A DNA stretch of 19,052 nt from DUZB01 sp964407525 (GCA_964407525.1 CAYOWC010000068.1:1-19052), one strand, 5' to 3'. Counted from the stretch's first letter, positions 6,648-14,818 are shown. The notes: generated by a model from the letters alone, not told the origin. Numbers and translations are program-made.

Positions 6648-8014
6648 TCGGTGGGGGACCCGCAGGATATGCCTCAGCCATAAGGGCGGCCCATCTGGGA
6701 GCGCAGGTCACGCTCGTAGAAAAGGATCGGGTCGGCGGAACCTGTGTAAACAGGGGATGTATTCCCACCAAAAGCCTTATCTCCTCAGTGAATATCTACA
6801 ATACCGTCCGAGGTTCACATGAATTCGGAATTTCGGTTTCAGCGGTACACGTCGATTTTCCGAAAATGATGCGAAGAAAAGAGCGAATAATTCAGAAAAC
6901 CAGAGATAGCATTTTGAAACTGCTGGAAGCGAACAAGGTCGTTCTCAGGAATGGCTGCGCAACCCTGAACGGTCCCAATGAAGGCGTCATAAGATCCAGG
7001 GGTGGATCTGAAAAATTCGACGCGGATTACATCATATTGGCAACCGGATCCAAACCGAAACGCCTTTCAAATATGAACTATGACGATCCCCGTATACTGA
7101 CGACCGATGAAGCCCTTGAGTTGGACCAGGTTCCGGAAAGCATGATCGTGTTGGGCGGCGGAGCAGTGGGAGTGGAGTTCGCCTGCATTTTCGCCGGGCT
7201 CGGAGTAAAGGTCTTCATCATAGAGGCGGAAAACCAGTTGATACCGGGTGAAGATCGACGAATAGCCAGGTTCCTTTTACAGGAACTGACCGGGATGGGG
7301 ATTGAGGTCCTGCTTGGCTGCACCATGGAGGATGCGGCAGAATCGAATTCCAGCGGTATCAGGATCGTAACGGGCGATGGGAATGAGATCGAGGCGGAGA
7401 GACTGCTGGTCTGCATCGGCAGGGAGCCCTTTACCCAAGAACTGGGGATAGAAAGCCTTGAGCTGAAAATGACTCAAAAGGGAGTGATCCGTGTCGACGA
7501 ACGAATGCGTACAAACACCGAAAACATTTATGCGGTGGGGGACGTTAACGGAACGGCCATGCTGGCCCATGCGGCCTCGGCACAGGGCATAATCGCCGTT
7601 GAAAATGCTCTTGGAACGGAATACACAGCCGATTATTCGGTAATACCCCGCTGCATATACTCAAATCCGGAGGTGGCCTCCGTGGGGTTGAACCGGGATC
7701 AGGCCCGTTCGGCAGGAAGAAAGGCGAGAATCGGAAAGTCCCTTTTCGGAGGCAACGGCAAGGCACTGGTCATGGGCAACGGAGGCGGCCTCGCCCAGAT
7801 CGTTGCAGAGGAAAGAACAGGGAAAATCCTCGGCGCTCAAATCATAGGTCCCGGGGCCTCGGAAATGATTGCGGAAATGGCCGTTGCCGTGAGAAATGGA
7901 CTAACCGCGGAGGATCTGGGGGAAACTATTCACCCCCACCCAACTCTGGGAGAAATCGTCCAGGAAGCAGCACGAGATGCCTATGGAAAGAGTATTTACA
8001 AACTACCGTGGTAG
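6623..8014 (+). CDS. lpdA: Dihydrolipoamide dehydrogenase (E3)
   Basis: The 463-residue flavoprotein is a standard dihydrolipoyl dehydrogenase. It has an FAD motif G10-G-G-P-A-G15, the redox disulfide C41-VNRG-C46 in GGTCVNRGCIPTKS, and an NAD-binding motif VLGGGAVGVE. The AVGDVNG FAD-ribityl segment is present. The C-terminal HPHPTLGE holds the catalytic His439/Glu444 pair. It reoxidises a dihydrolipoyl carrier with NAD+. The ATG at 6623 is preceded by AGGAGGG (6613-6619); an in-frame TTG at 6605 is less likely. The first 25 bases overlap the end of the transferase gene, so the two are coupled. Co-encoding with a GcvH-like protein, without E1/E2 or GcvP/T, suggests a local lipoyl electron route. 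Confidence 0.95.
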   Translation: MERKKIAIIGGGPAGYASAIRAAHLGAQVTLVEKDRVGGTCVNRGCIPTKSLISSVNIYNTVRGSHEFGISVSAVHVDFPKMMRRKERIIQKTRDSILKLLEANKVVLRNGCATLNGPNEGVIRSRGGSEKFDADYIILATGSKPKRLSNMNYDDPRILTTDEALELDQVPESMIVLGGGAVGVEFACIFAGLGVKVFIIEAENQLIPGEDRRIARFLLQELTGMGIEVLLGCTMEDAAESNSSGIRIVTGDGNEIEAERLLVCIGREPFTQELGIESLELKMTQKGVIRVDERMRTNTENIYAVGDVNGTAMLAHAASAQGIIAVENALGTEYTADYSVIPRCIYSNPEVASVGLNRDQARSAGRKARIGKSLFGGNGKALVMGNGGGLAQIVAEERTGKILGAQIIGPGASEMIAEMAVAVRNGLTAEDLGETIHPHPTLGEIVQEAARDAYGKSIYKLPW

Positions 8015-8024
8015 GCAACGGAGA

Positions 8025-8033
8025 GGGGGGGGG
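8025..8033 (+). repeat. G9 homopolymer run
   Basis: Nine consecutive G residues lie 11 bases after the lpdA stop codon, at the start of the 210-base gap before the transporter genes. The run is outside any real gene. Such tracts are prone to slippage and sequencing error. The rest of the gap is A+T rich, with a T7 run at 8151-8157, and probably holds a promoter for the transporter, but no -35/-10 pair fits well. Confidence 0.6.
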
Positions 8034-8224
8034 TGATAGATATGCTTTCGCAGGGGTAACATTCCTGAAAACTTCTTTGAACAGGGATATTCATTTTAAT
8101 TTCAGGCGGAAATCATGCAGGAATTGTCATAAAACTTTAAAGACGCATCGTTTTTTTCGTGGGTTTTGTTTCGTTTGCAAGCCGTTCAATTAAATAGTAA
8201 CTGAAAAGAAAGGGAGGCAGTTCA

Positions 8225-9562
8225 ATGGTAAAGCTCATTCGTAAACTGACAAGAAGTTGGCATGTTTGCCTTTTTGTTTGCCTGGCTTTTATGTTCCTCG
8301 CTACATCCTCGTACGGAGAGAAGGATGCCCTGAAGGTCGGGGTTGTGGCCGCCATGAAATCCCTGCAGGGGAAGCACACGTGGTATGGCGCGGAAATCGC
8401 CGTGGAAGAGATCAATGCGGCAGGCGGCGTTAAAGTGGGCGACAAATCCTACAAAATCGAGTTGGTCAAGGCCGCTTCCAACGAATGGGCAAGCATCGCC
8501 GACGCAACGAGCGCCATCGAGAGGGTCATCACTGTGGACAAGGTGGCCATGGTGTTGGGCGGCTACCGTTCGGAAGCTGTTCTGGCCATGCAGGACGTGG
8601 CCGCGGAGTATAAGACCATCTATTTCAGCGTGGGGGCTGGTCACAGCCAGATCCCTGCCCGTCTGGCCAAAGACTATGAGACCTACAAGTACTGGTTCCG
8701 CGAAGGCCAGCCCTGGACCCTGTATGGCGCCTTTGTTTGTCTGGGGATGGTGGATATGGCTGCGCACAAGTACAAGGAACTGGGTATCGAAAAGCCCAAG
8801 GTGGCCATTCTGGCCGAGAAAGTGCTCTGGGCGGACGAAGCAATGAAGTTAATGCAAAAAATGGTCCCGGAAAAGCTGGGGCTGGAAGTGATCGGGGTAT
8901 GGCAGCCCTCGCATTCGGCGAACGACCTGAGGGCCGAGTTCAACGCCATCAAAGCCGCGGGCGCCCATATTACCATTCATTTGGTCTCGGGGCCGGTGGG
9001 CATTGCGGCCGGCCGCCAATGGGGTGGGCTTAAGATCCCTACGGCACTGATCGGATACAACGGGGAGGCCCAGAAGAAGGAATACTGGAAGACGACTGAC
9101 GGCAATTGTGAATATGAAGCCCTGGTTGATTACATCACACCGCTGGCCATCAACGAGAGGAACGTGAAGTTCTGGAAGAAGTTTACCGAGAGATACGACA
9201 CCTATCCCATGAATTGCGCCCTTTCCTACAACTGTGTGTGGATCTGGAAAGAGGCCGTGGAAAGGGCCGACTCCCTTGACCCGGAAAAGGTCATTCCCGA
9301 AATCGAAAAGACCTCCTTCAAGGGTGTAGGCGGCACCTGGCGCTATCAGCCGCCTGGCGCCAAACTCCCCCACGACATCGTCTGGGCCCCCGATGCCTAC
9401 ACGGAATTCGGCACCCAGTGGCGTGCCGGCAAAAAAGCGGTGATCTGGCCTGACGGGGAGCCCCTGCTTGGAGATCCGCGATGGAAAAACGTCCGGTTCG
9501 AGGGGACGGTAGATTACGAGATTCCGCCCTGGGCCGCTGCTTACTGGAAAGAAAAGAAATAG
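8225..9562 (+). CDS. ABC transporter substrate-binding protein, branched-chain amino acid (LivK) type
   Basis: The 445-residue protein starts with a clear secretion signal: basic residues MVKLIRKLTR, a hydrophobic core at about 14-26, and a probable signal peptidase I site after SSYG (residue 31). The mature part begins LKVGVVAAMKS and shows the type I periplasmic binding protein pattern (Peripla_BP_6), including AAEIN-like and VLGGYRSE segments. It is longer than LivK (about 370). Relatives bind amino acids, amides, urea or aromatic and aliphatic carboxylates; CouP of Rhodopseudomonas palustris is an aromatic-acid example. Next to an acyl-CoA ligase gene, a carboxylate ligand is the better guess. 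The start has GGGAGG at 8212-8217. Codon use looks more G+C rich than in the upstream genes. Confidence 0.92.
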   Translation: MVKLIRKLTRSWHVCLFVCLAFMFLATSSYGEKDALKVGVVAAMKSLQGKHTWYGAEIAVEEINAAGGVKVGDKSYKIELVKAASNEWASIADATSAIERVITVDKVAMVLGGYRSEAVLAMQDVAAEYKTIYFSVGAGHSQIPARLAKDYETYKYWFREGQPWTLYGAFVCLGMVDMAAHKYKELGIEKPKVAILAEKVLWADEAMKLMQKMVPEKLGLEVIGVWQPSHSANDLRAEFNAIKAAGAHITIHLVSGPVGIAAGRQWGGLKIPTALIGYNGEAQKKEYWKTTDGNCEYEALVDYITPLAINERNVKFWKKFTERYDTYPMNCALSYNCVWIWKEAVERADSLDPEKVIPEIEKTSFKGVGGTWRYQPPGAKLPHDIVWAPDAYTEFGTQWRAGKKAVIWPDGEPLLGDPRWKNVRFEGTVDYEIPPWAAAYWKEKK

Positions 9563-9570
9563 CTTACCTT

Positions 9571-9600
9571 CCGGCTTTGTGTGGCGGCGCCCCACAACGG
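9571..9600 (+). other. Stem-loop between binding-protein and permease genes
   Basis: TTGTGTGG (9577-9584) pairs with CCCCACAA (9590-9597) with one mismatch around the 5-base loop CGGCG. CCG (9571-9573) and CGG (9598-9600) extend the stem past a 3-base bulge. It lies 9 bases after the binding-protein stop codon. Hairpins at this position in ABC operons often stabilise the upstream mRNA so that binding protein exceeds permease. No T tract follows, so it is not a plain terminator. Confidence 0.45.
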
Positions 9601-9645
9601 CACGCCACTTAAGCCGCATATCCCTGTTTACGGAGGTACGAAAAC

Positions 9646-10518
9646 ATGCTGGTTGCCATTCTGGTCAATGGGTTGCTTTACGGTGGCACTTATGCCCTAC
9701 TGGCGGTGGGTTTTTCACTGGTCTTCGGGGTGGCCAAGATTGTAAACATGTCCCACACGGGTTTCTATATGGTGGGCGCCTATCTGGTGTTCATTGCATC
9801 TTCCATGATGGGCCTTCCGCTTCTGCTCTCGGGTCTTTTGGCCGTGATCATCTCGGCACTGCTCGGCCTTATCTCGTACAAGCTCTGCTTTGACAGGATA
9901 AAGGAACAAGGAACCGCCGTGATGATCGTGAGCGTGGGCCTGGCCCTCCTTTTCCAAGAGCTTCTGTTATTGCTGTTCGGAGGCAGCTACAAGGGTATTT
10001 CACATTTTGTCCCCGGGTTCGTCACCATGAGCGGGTACCAGATCTCGTATCAGTCTCTCCTCGCCATAGGGGTCAGCGCCATAAGCCTGACTGCTGTGTG
10101 GCTTCTTCTCTCCAAGACCATGCTCGGCATCGCCATCCGGGCTGTGGCGGAGGACAGGGAGGCCGCCAGCCTGATGGGCTTCAATGTGAGCAGGATCGGT
10201 ATGATTATCATGGGCATTTCCGTGGTACTGGCGGCTGTGGCCAGTTCAGTGGCCGCGCCTGTATTCACGATTAACCCACTTATGTGGCTTCATCCCCTGG
10301 TCATTGTCCTGGCCGCCGTCATCCTTGGAGGCCTGGGCAGCATCAAAGGGAGCGTGGCGGGGGCCCTCATCCTCGGGTTCACCGAGAGCATGGTCACGCT
10401 GCTCGTACCCAAGGGCGGCTACCTGGGAGGCGCTGTTTCGTTGAGCATCATGATCGTGATCCTTATGATCCGGCCGGAGGGCCTGTTCGGCGTCGTATTC
10501 GAAGAAGAGAGGCTGTGA
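9646..10518 (+). CDS. livH: ABC transporter permease, LivH family
   Basis: The 290-residue integral membrane protein has about eight hydrophobic segments. It begins with the typical LivH N-terminus (LVNGLLYGGTYALLAVGFSL) and contains the cytoplasmic EAA-like loop IRAVAEDREAASLMGFNV, which contacts the ATPase. It ends near VILMIRPEGLFG, the usual LivH ending. It forms half of the inner-membrane channel with LivM. GGAGGT at 9632-9637 defines the start. Its TGA overlaps the livM ATG by one base (TGATG), indicating coupled translation. Confidence 0.94.
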   Translation: MLVAILVNGLLYGGTYALLAVGFSLVFGVAKIVNMSHTGFYMVGAYLVFIASSMMGLPLLLSGLLAVIISALLGLISYKLCFDRIKEQGTAVMIVSVGLALLFQELLLLLFGGSYKGISHFVPGFVTMSGYQISYQSLLAIGVSAISLTAVWLLLSKTMLGIAIRAVAEDREAASLMGFNVSRIGMIIMGISVVLAAVASSVAAPVFTINPLMWLHPLVIVLAAVILGGLGSIKGSVAGALILGFTESMVTLLVPKGGYLGGAVSLSIMIVILMIRPEGLFGVVFEEERL

Positions 10519-11588
10519 TGTTTAATTATGTTCGCTTGTGGTACCGGTATTTTCAGGTGGAGGTGCTCTCCGTTCCAGGAAAGGTGATTGCCCTTTTTTT
10601 CTTTGTCTTTCTTGGCTTTCTCCCCCTTTTCGCAAACTCCCCCCAGATTCTGCGCATCCTCATCCTGGCGGGAATATACGCCATCTTCGCCGTCAGTTGG
10701 GATATGCTGGCCGGGTATACGGGCCAGGTCAGCCTGGGGCACGGGTTGTTCTTTGCCGTTGCGGGATATGCAGCCGCCCTGTTTAACCTCAAACTGGACT
10801 TCAGCCCCTGGGCCACCATCCCTCTTGGCGCCCTTTGCGCAGTGGGTGTGGGGTTGATCGTTGCCATCCCGGTTCTCCGGCTGCGGGGGTTTTATCTCGC
10901 CATCGTGACCCTTGCCTTTCCCATCATCCTCACGGGGATACTGTTTGCTTTTCCGGATTTCACCGGTGGAGAACTCGGGCTTTTCGGCCTGTCCCGGCTT
11001 ACTCATTCAAGGCTGCTCGATACCTATATCGTCTACGTGGTGATGCTCATATCCGTCATGGTGATGTACAAGCTTACCGATGGGAAGAGCAAGATGATCA
11101 GGACGGGACTTATATTTCAGGCCATACGCGAGGACGAGATCGCAGCCAAGAAGTCCGGGATCAACACGGTAAAATACAAACTGCTTGTCTTTTCCCTGAG
11201 TGCCTTCTTCGCCGGAATAGCTGGCGGTCTGTACGCTCACTTTATCAAGATAGTGGGCCCCTCGGCTCTTGAACTCACATTTTCCTTCCAACCGGTTTTA
11301 TGGGTTATTTTCGGGGGAATGGGTACCATATACGGCGGTATTGTCGGCGTTTATATCCTCTATCCCTTCATGGAAGGTCTGAGATTTTTCCCCTTGGGCG
11401 ACGAAATAAGGGGCGTGCTTTTTGCCCTGATCCTGATCCTGACCCTCCTTTTCATGCCAGAGGGGATCGGTGTATGGATCCGTGACAAAATTGAGGTTAC
11501 ATGTCCCAGATGCAAAGAGATAAACCTGAGCACGCGGACCCATTGCAGAATTTGTCGTGCGCAGCTTCGCCTGGGTGACGATCAGTGA
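10518..11588 (+). CDS. livM: ABC transporter permease, LivM family, with C-terminal zinc-ribbon-like tail
   Basis: The 356-residue membrane protein is the second permease half. The LivM signature SWDMLAGYTGQVSLGHG is near the N-terminus, and the EAA-like loop FQAIREDEIAAKKSGINT lies near the middle. The membrane part ends with LLFMPEGIG. The ATG at 10518 overlaps the livH stop; an open frame continues upstream inside livH but is not real. Unusually, about 30 extra residues follow the last membrane segment, with C329-x2-C332 and C343-x2-C346 (CPRC and CRIC). This resembles a small zinc ribbon on the cytoplasmic side. LivM proteins normally stop soon after the PEG motif. The tail may contact the ATPases, the neighbouring acyl-CoA ligase, or act as a metal or redox sensor; this is inference. 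Confidence 0.92.
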   Translation: MFNYVRLWYRYFQVEVLSVPGKVIALFFFVFLGFLPLFANSPQILRILILAGIYAIFAVSWDMLAGYTGQVSLGHGLFFAVAGYAAALFNLKLDFSPWATIPLGALCAVGVGLIVAIPVLRLRGFYLAIVTLAFPIILTGILFAFPDFTGGELGLFGLSRLTHSRLLDTYIVYVVMLISVMVMYKLTDGKSKMIRTGLIFQAIREDEIAAKKSGINTVKYKLLVFSLSAFFAGIAGGLYAHFIKIVGPSALELTFSFQPVLWVIFGGMGTIYGGIVGVYILYPFMEGLRFFPLGDEIRGVLFALILILTLLFMPEGIGVWIRDKIEVTCPRCKEINLSTRTHCRICRAQLRLGDDQ

Positions 11589-11609
11589 TGATGCAAGGAG
11601 ATTGAAAAA

Positions 11610-13304
11610 ATGGTCGATAAGCAGAGGCCGTGGTTGAGTTCCTATCCTTCCGGGGTCCCCCATAATGTGGATATACCACGGGAATCCGTGGGCGAGGCCT
11701 TTGACAGGGCCACCGAAAAGTGGGCGAATAGAAATGCCATCATATTCTACGGGAAGAAGATCAAATACAGGGAACTTAGGGAAAGGGTGGACAGCTTTGC
11801 CGCCGCCCTGACGGAGCTGGGCGTTCGAAAGGGTGACGTGGTGGCATTTCTCCTGCTGAATTCCCCGGAGCACATCATTTCCTATTATGCCGCGCTCAAG
11901 ATAGGGGCGATCGTAACACCCATAAGCCCGGTCTATGTTTCGAGCGAGATCAGGCACCAACTGGAGGATTCCGGCGCCCGGACACTCATCTGCCAGGATT
12001 TTCTCTATGAGAAAGTGGCAAAGACCGGAATCAATTTGGACAGAGTCATCATTACCAACATTACCGAGTCCCTTCCCCGGCTGAAAAAGATAGTCGGCAA
12101 AAGCATCGTGAGGGAGGCGTATCAGAAGATGGCGGAAAAGTCGGGTGAGCTTCTCAACAACTCGCCTTTCCACCAGTTTCAAGACCTGCTCCGGAAACAT
12201 TCGGGAGCATTCTTAAAGGCGGTGGAGATCGATGCGCTTCGGGACGTTGCATCCCTTCCGTACACAGGAGGAACAACGGGCCTTCCCAAGGGGGTCATGA
12301 TCACCCACCACAACCTTATTTCACACCACTGCCAGTTCTTTGCCTTTTATCCTTTCCTGGAGGAAGGGAAGGAGGTCGGCATTGCCTTCATGCCCTTTTA
12401 CCACGCCGGTGGGCAGGTTGGATTTATGCTTCAGGGTGTCCTCAACGGTTTTACGCAGGTGGTTCTGACAACTCCCGAGCCTGATGATATCATTCATTCC
12501 TGCGTGAAGTACGGCGTCACATTTTTTCAGGGCTCACCCGGAATTTACGAAATGTTCAAGGATTATAAAAAAGCGAGAATCGTCCACTGGCACAAGCTGA
12601 AACTAATAACGAGCGGGGCGGACACCCTTAGTGAAAGTACGGCGGTGGACTGGAAGAACAAGACAGGCACAGAGCTTCTCGACATATACGGCATGACCGA
12701 ACTTACCTGCCTGAGCCACATGAGCCCTGTGGGGAAGGCAAAAGCCGGTTCGGTAGGCATCCCCATCCCCAATATCGATGCCGTGATCCTGGACCCGGAC
12801 AAGGACGAGTGCTTGGGGCCGGGAGAAATGGGGGAATTCGCCGTGAAAGGTCCATCCGTGACCATCGGCTACTGGAACAGGCCTGAGGAAACAAAGGAGT
12901 GTCTCGCTGTAGTGGACGGGAAAAAATGGTGGCGCACCGGCGATCTGGGAAGAATGGAAGAGGACGGCTACTTCTACATATACGACAGGAAGAGGGATCT
13001 CATAAAGTACAAGGGCCTTCGGGTATATGCGCGGGAAGTGGAAGAGATCCTGACCACCAACCCCAAGATCAAGGAGGCGGGAGTTATAGGGGTGCCCGAT
13101 GTCAAGGTTGGGCAGATTGTAAAAGCATTTGTTGTCCTGGAGTCCGACGCAAGGGGCATGTTTTCCGAAAAGGACATCATACAATATTGCTGGGACAAAC
13201 TAGCGCCCTACAAGATTCCTAAAATCGTGGAATTCGTAGGTGAAATACCCAAAACGGATGTCGGCAAGGTATCCAGAAGAGAACTGAAAGAAGAGGAGCT
13301 TTGA
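11610..13304 (+). CDS. AMP-forming acyl-CoA synthetase (ligase)
   Basis: The 564-residue enzyme belongs to the ANL superfamily and forms an acyl-CoA from a carboxylate, ATP and CoA through an acyl-adenylate. Visible core motifs are YTGGTTGLPKG at 218-228 (phosphate loop), YGMTE at 360-364, RTGD at 442-445, the hinge DRKRDLIKYKGLRVY, and DVGKVSRREL with catalytic K553 near the C-terminus. No signal or membrane segment is visible. Fatty, aromatic and alicyclic acids are all possible. The gene lies inside the transporter operon, 21 bases after livM and one base before livG. This suggests that the imported acid is activated as it enters. An AAGGAG-like site precedes the ATG. Confidence 0.93.
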   Translation: MVDKQRPWLSSYPSGVPHNVDIPRESVGEAFDRATEKWANRNAIIFYGKKIKYRELRERVDSFAAALTELGVRKGDVVAFLLLNSPEHIISYYAALKIGAIVTPISPVYVSSEIRHQLEDSGARTLICQDFLYEKVAKTGINLDRVIITNITESLPRLKKIVGKSIVREAYQKMAEKSGELLNNSPFHQFQDLLRKHSGAFLKAVEIDALRDVASLPYTGGTTGLPKGVMITHHNLISHHCQFFAFYPFLEEGKEVGIAFMPFYHAGGQVGFMLQGVLNGFTQVVLTTPEPDDIIHSCVKYGVTFFQGSPGIYEMFKDYKKARIVHWHKLKLITSGADTLSESTAVDWKNKTGTELLDIYGMTELTCLSHMSPVGKAKAGSVGIPIPNIDAVILDPDKDECLGPGEMGEFAVKGPSVTIGYWNRPEETKECLAVVDGKKWWRTGDLGRMEEDGYFYIYDRKRDLIKYKGLRVYAREVEEILTTNPKIKEAGVIGVPDVKVGQIVKAFVVLESDARGMFSEKDIIQYCWDKLAPYKIPKIVEFVGEIPKTDVGKVSRRELKEEEL

Positions 13305-13305
13305 T

Positions 13306-14085
13306 ATGCAGACGCCTCTGCTTCGAGTTGCAGGAATGTGCAAGAATTTCGGGGGTCTCAGAGCCTTGAGCGACGTGAACTTTGAGATCGGAAACGATGA
13401 AATGGTCGGTTTGATAGGCCCCAACGGCGCTGGCAAATCGACCCTTATTCGATCCATTACAAGCGTGCTGAAGCCTACCCAGGGCAATGTGATTTTCAAG
13501 GGCAAGGACATAACCGGGGATTCAATCGCCAATATCGTCAACATGGGAATCGCTTCCACGGCGCAGATCGTCAAACCATTCAGAAACCTTCCTGTGATTT
13601 CAAATGTTATGGTCTCCTGCCTGTGTCCAAGAATCAGACGAACCGGAGACTGGGTGAAAACAGTGGAACTGAGGGCCAAGGACGCGCTTGAATTCTGCGG
13701 TATTGCAGACCTAGCCCTCGAGCGTGCATCCGTATTGTCGCACGGGGATCTGAAGCGCCTGGAGATGGCAAGGGCCATCGCCACCGAACCGGAGCTTCTG
13801 CTCCTAGACGAGCCTTTTGGGGGACTGAACCAGGCGGAAACCACGCTAATCGCAAAATCTCTCAAGCGACTGCACAAAGGAGGCCGCTTTGGGAGGCTGC
13901 ACAGCGAGGGGCCGAGCATGCTCATAGTGGAACACAAGCTTGCAGATCTCATGAAAATCGTAGATCGGGTGGTGGTTATCGACCTGGGAAAGGTCTTGGC
14001 GATCGGAACCCCGGAGGAGATAGTGAATAATCCATACGTGGTAGAGGCATATATCGGAAAAAAGGAGGAGCGGCTTGTATCTTGA
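13306..14085 (+). CDS. livG: ABC transporter ATP-binding protein, LivG family
   Basis: The 259-residue ATPase has Walker A GPNGAGKST at 38-46, the family-type signature LSHGD at 144-148 followed by LKRLEMARA, Walker B LLLLDEPFGG, and an H-loop at H210 in IVEHK. Its C-terminus (PEEIVNNPYVVEAYIG) is typical of LivG. Odd point: the stretch between Walker B and the H-loop is longer than usual, with roughly 9-10 extra residues around 191-204 (KGGRFGRLHSEGPS) where the canonical protein has a short G-T/V strand lead-in. All catalytic motifs are present, so it is probably active. It begins one base after the ligase stop codon and overlaps livF by 11 bases. Confidence 0.94.
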   Translation: MQTPLLRVAGMCKNFGGLRALSDVNFEIGNDEMVGLIGPNGAGKSTLIRSITSVLKPTQGNVIFKGKDITGDSIANIVNMGIASTAQIVKPFRNLPVISNVMVSCLCPRIRRTGDWVKTVELRAKDALEFCGIADLALERASVLSHGDLKRLEMARAIATEPELLLLDEPFGGLNQAETTLIAKSLKRLHKGGRFGRLHSEGPSMLIVEHKLADLMKIVDRVVVIDLGKVLAIGTPEEIVNNPYVVEAYIGKKEERLVS

Positions 14086-14818
14086 AGTGAATAATCTGAG
14101 TGTGCACTACGACACGGCCGTAGTCCTGAACAGGGTCGGACTGCATGTGGATAAGGGGGAGTTTATCGCTTTGGTGGGGCCAAACGGCGCTGGCAAGAGC
14201 ACCTGCCTTCGAGCCATGGCCGGACTGACAAAATGGGAGATGGATACGTTAAAGGGGACTGTCAACGGGAAAATCACCCTCAAGGGCAGTGTGAAATTCA
14301 ACGGGGAGGAGCTGATAAATCTCCCCGCCCACGAGATAGCCAAGAGGGGATTGATACTCTGCCCGGAGAGGGGAAAGCCCTTCAGGGAGATGACCGTTCA
14401 GGAGAACCTGAAGGCCGGATCAGCCCTGAACAGAAAGAACATGAAGGTGAACATGGAGAAGTGCTTTTCACTCTTTCCCATTCTGGAAAAAAGAAAAGAC
14501 CAGATATCCGGAACCCTTTCAGGGGGGGAAATCACCATGCTGGCCATTGCTCGCTCCCTCATGGCCGACCTCAAACTTCTCCTCATCGATGAACCCTCGG
14601 TGGGACTGGCGCCCAAGGTAAAAGGAGATCTGTTCGACCGAATCAAGAGCATAAACGAGATGGGAATCACCGTGCTCCTCGTTGAGCAGGATGTGGTTTT
14701 TGCTTTTGACCTGTCTGAGAGAAATTACGTGATCTCCAGGGGAAAGCTCATTGCAGAGGGCACTTCCCAGGAGCTTATGGCGGATGAGCTCATGAAAAGA
14801 ACCTATCTCGGTCTGTAA
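14075..14818 (+). CDS. livF: ABC transporter ATP-binding protein, LivF family
   Basis: The 247-residue second ATPase has Walker A GPNGAGKST at 35-43, signature LSGGE followed by ITMLAIARS, Walker B LLLIDEPSVGLAPK, and VEQD at the switch region (Q instead of H, normal in LivF). The start codon is TTG, fixed by a strong AAGGAGG at 14062-14068 and by homology beginning at YLEVNNL; it overlaps livG by 11 bases. Roughly 15 residues at about 53-69 (KWEMDTLKGTVNGKITL) are inserted after Walker A relative to typical LivF, before VKFNGEEL. The insertion keeps the frame and the downstream motifs. Confidence 0.94.
   Translation: MYLEVNNLSVHYDTAVVLNRVGLHVDKGEFIALVGPNGAGKSTCLRAMAGLTKWEMDTLKGTVNGKITLKGSVKFNGEELINLPAHEIAKRGLILCPERGKPFREMTVQENLKAGSALNRKNMKVNMEKCFSLFPILEKRKDQISGTLSGGEITMLAIARSLMADLKLLLIDEPSVGLAPKVKGDLFDRIKSINEMGITVLLVEQDVVFAFDLSERNYVISRGKLIAEGTSQELMADELMKRTYLGL

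Noticed and set aside
8077..8152. Possible -35 boxes (TTGAAC at 8077-8082, TTGTCA at 8124-8129) upstream of the transporter genes
   Set aside because: No acceptable -10 hexamer lies 16-18 bases downstream of either, so no promoter was assigned.
8008..8193. 61-residue open frame starting at the end of lpdA
   Set aside because: It begins inside the lpdA 3' end, runs through the G9 tract, lacks a ribosome site and has no family resemblance.
8849..9619. Minus-strand open frame of 256 codons opposite the binding-protein gene
   Set aside because: It is the shadow of a well-supported secreted binding protein in G+C-rich codons.
11298..12200. Long minus-strand open frame of 300 codons opposite livM and the acyl-CoA ligase gene
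   Set aside because: The opposite strand encodes clear LivM and ligase motifs throughout; the antisense translation has no domain and no start signal.
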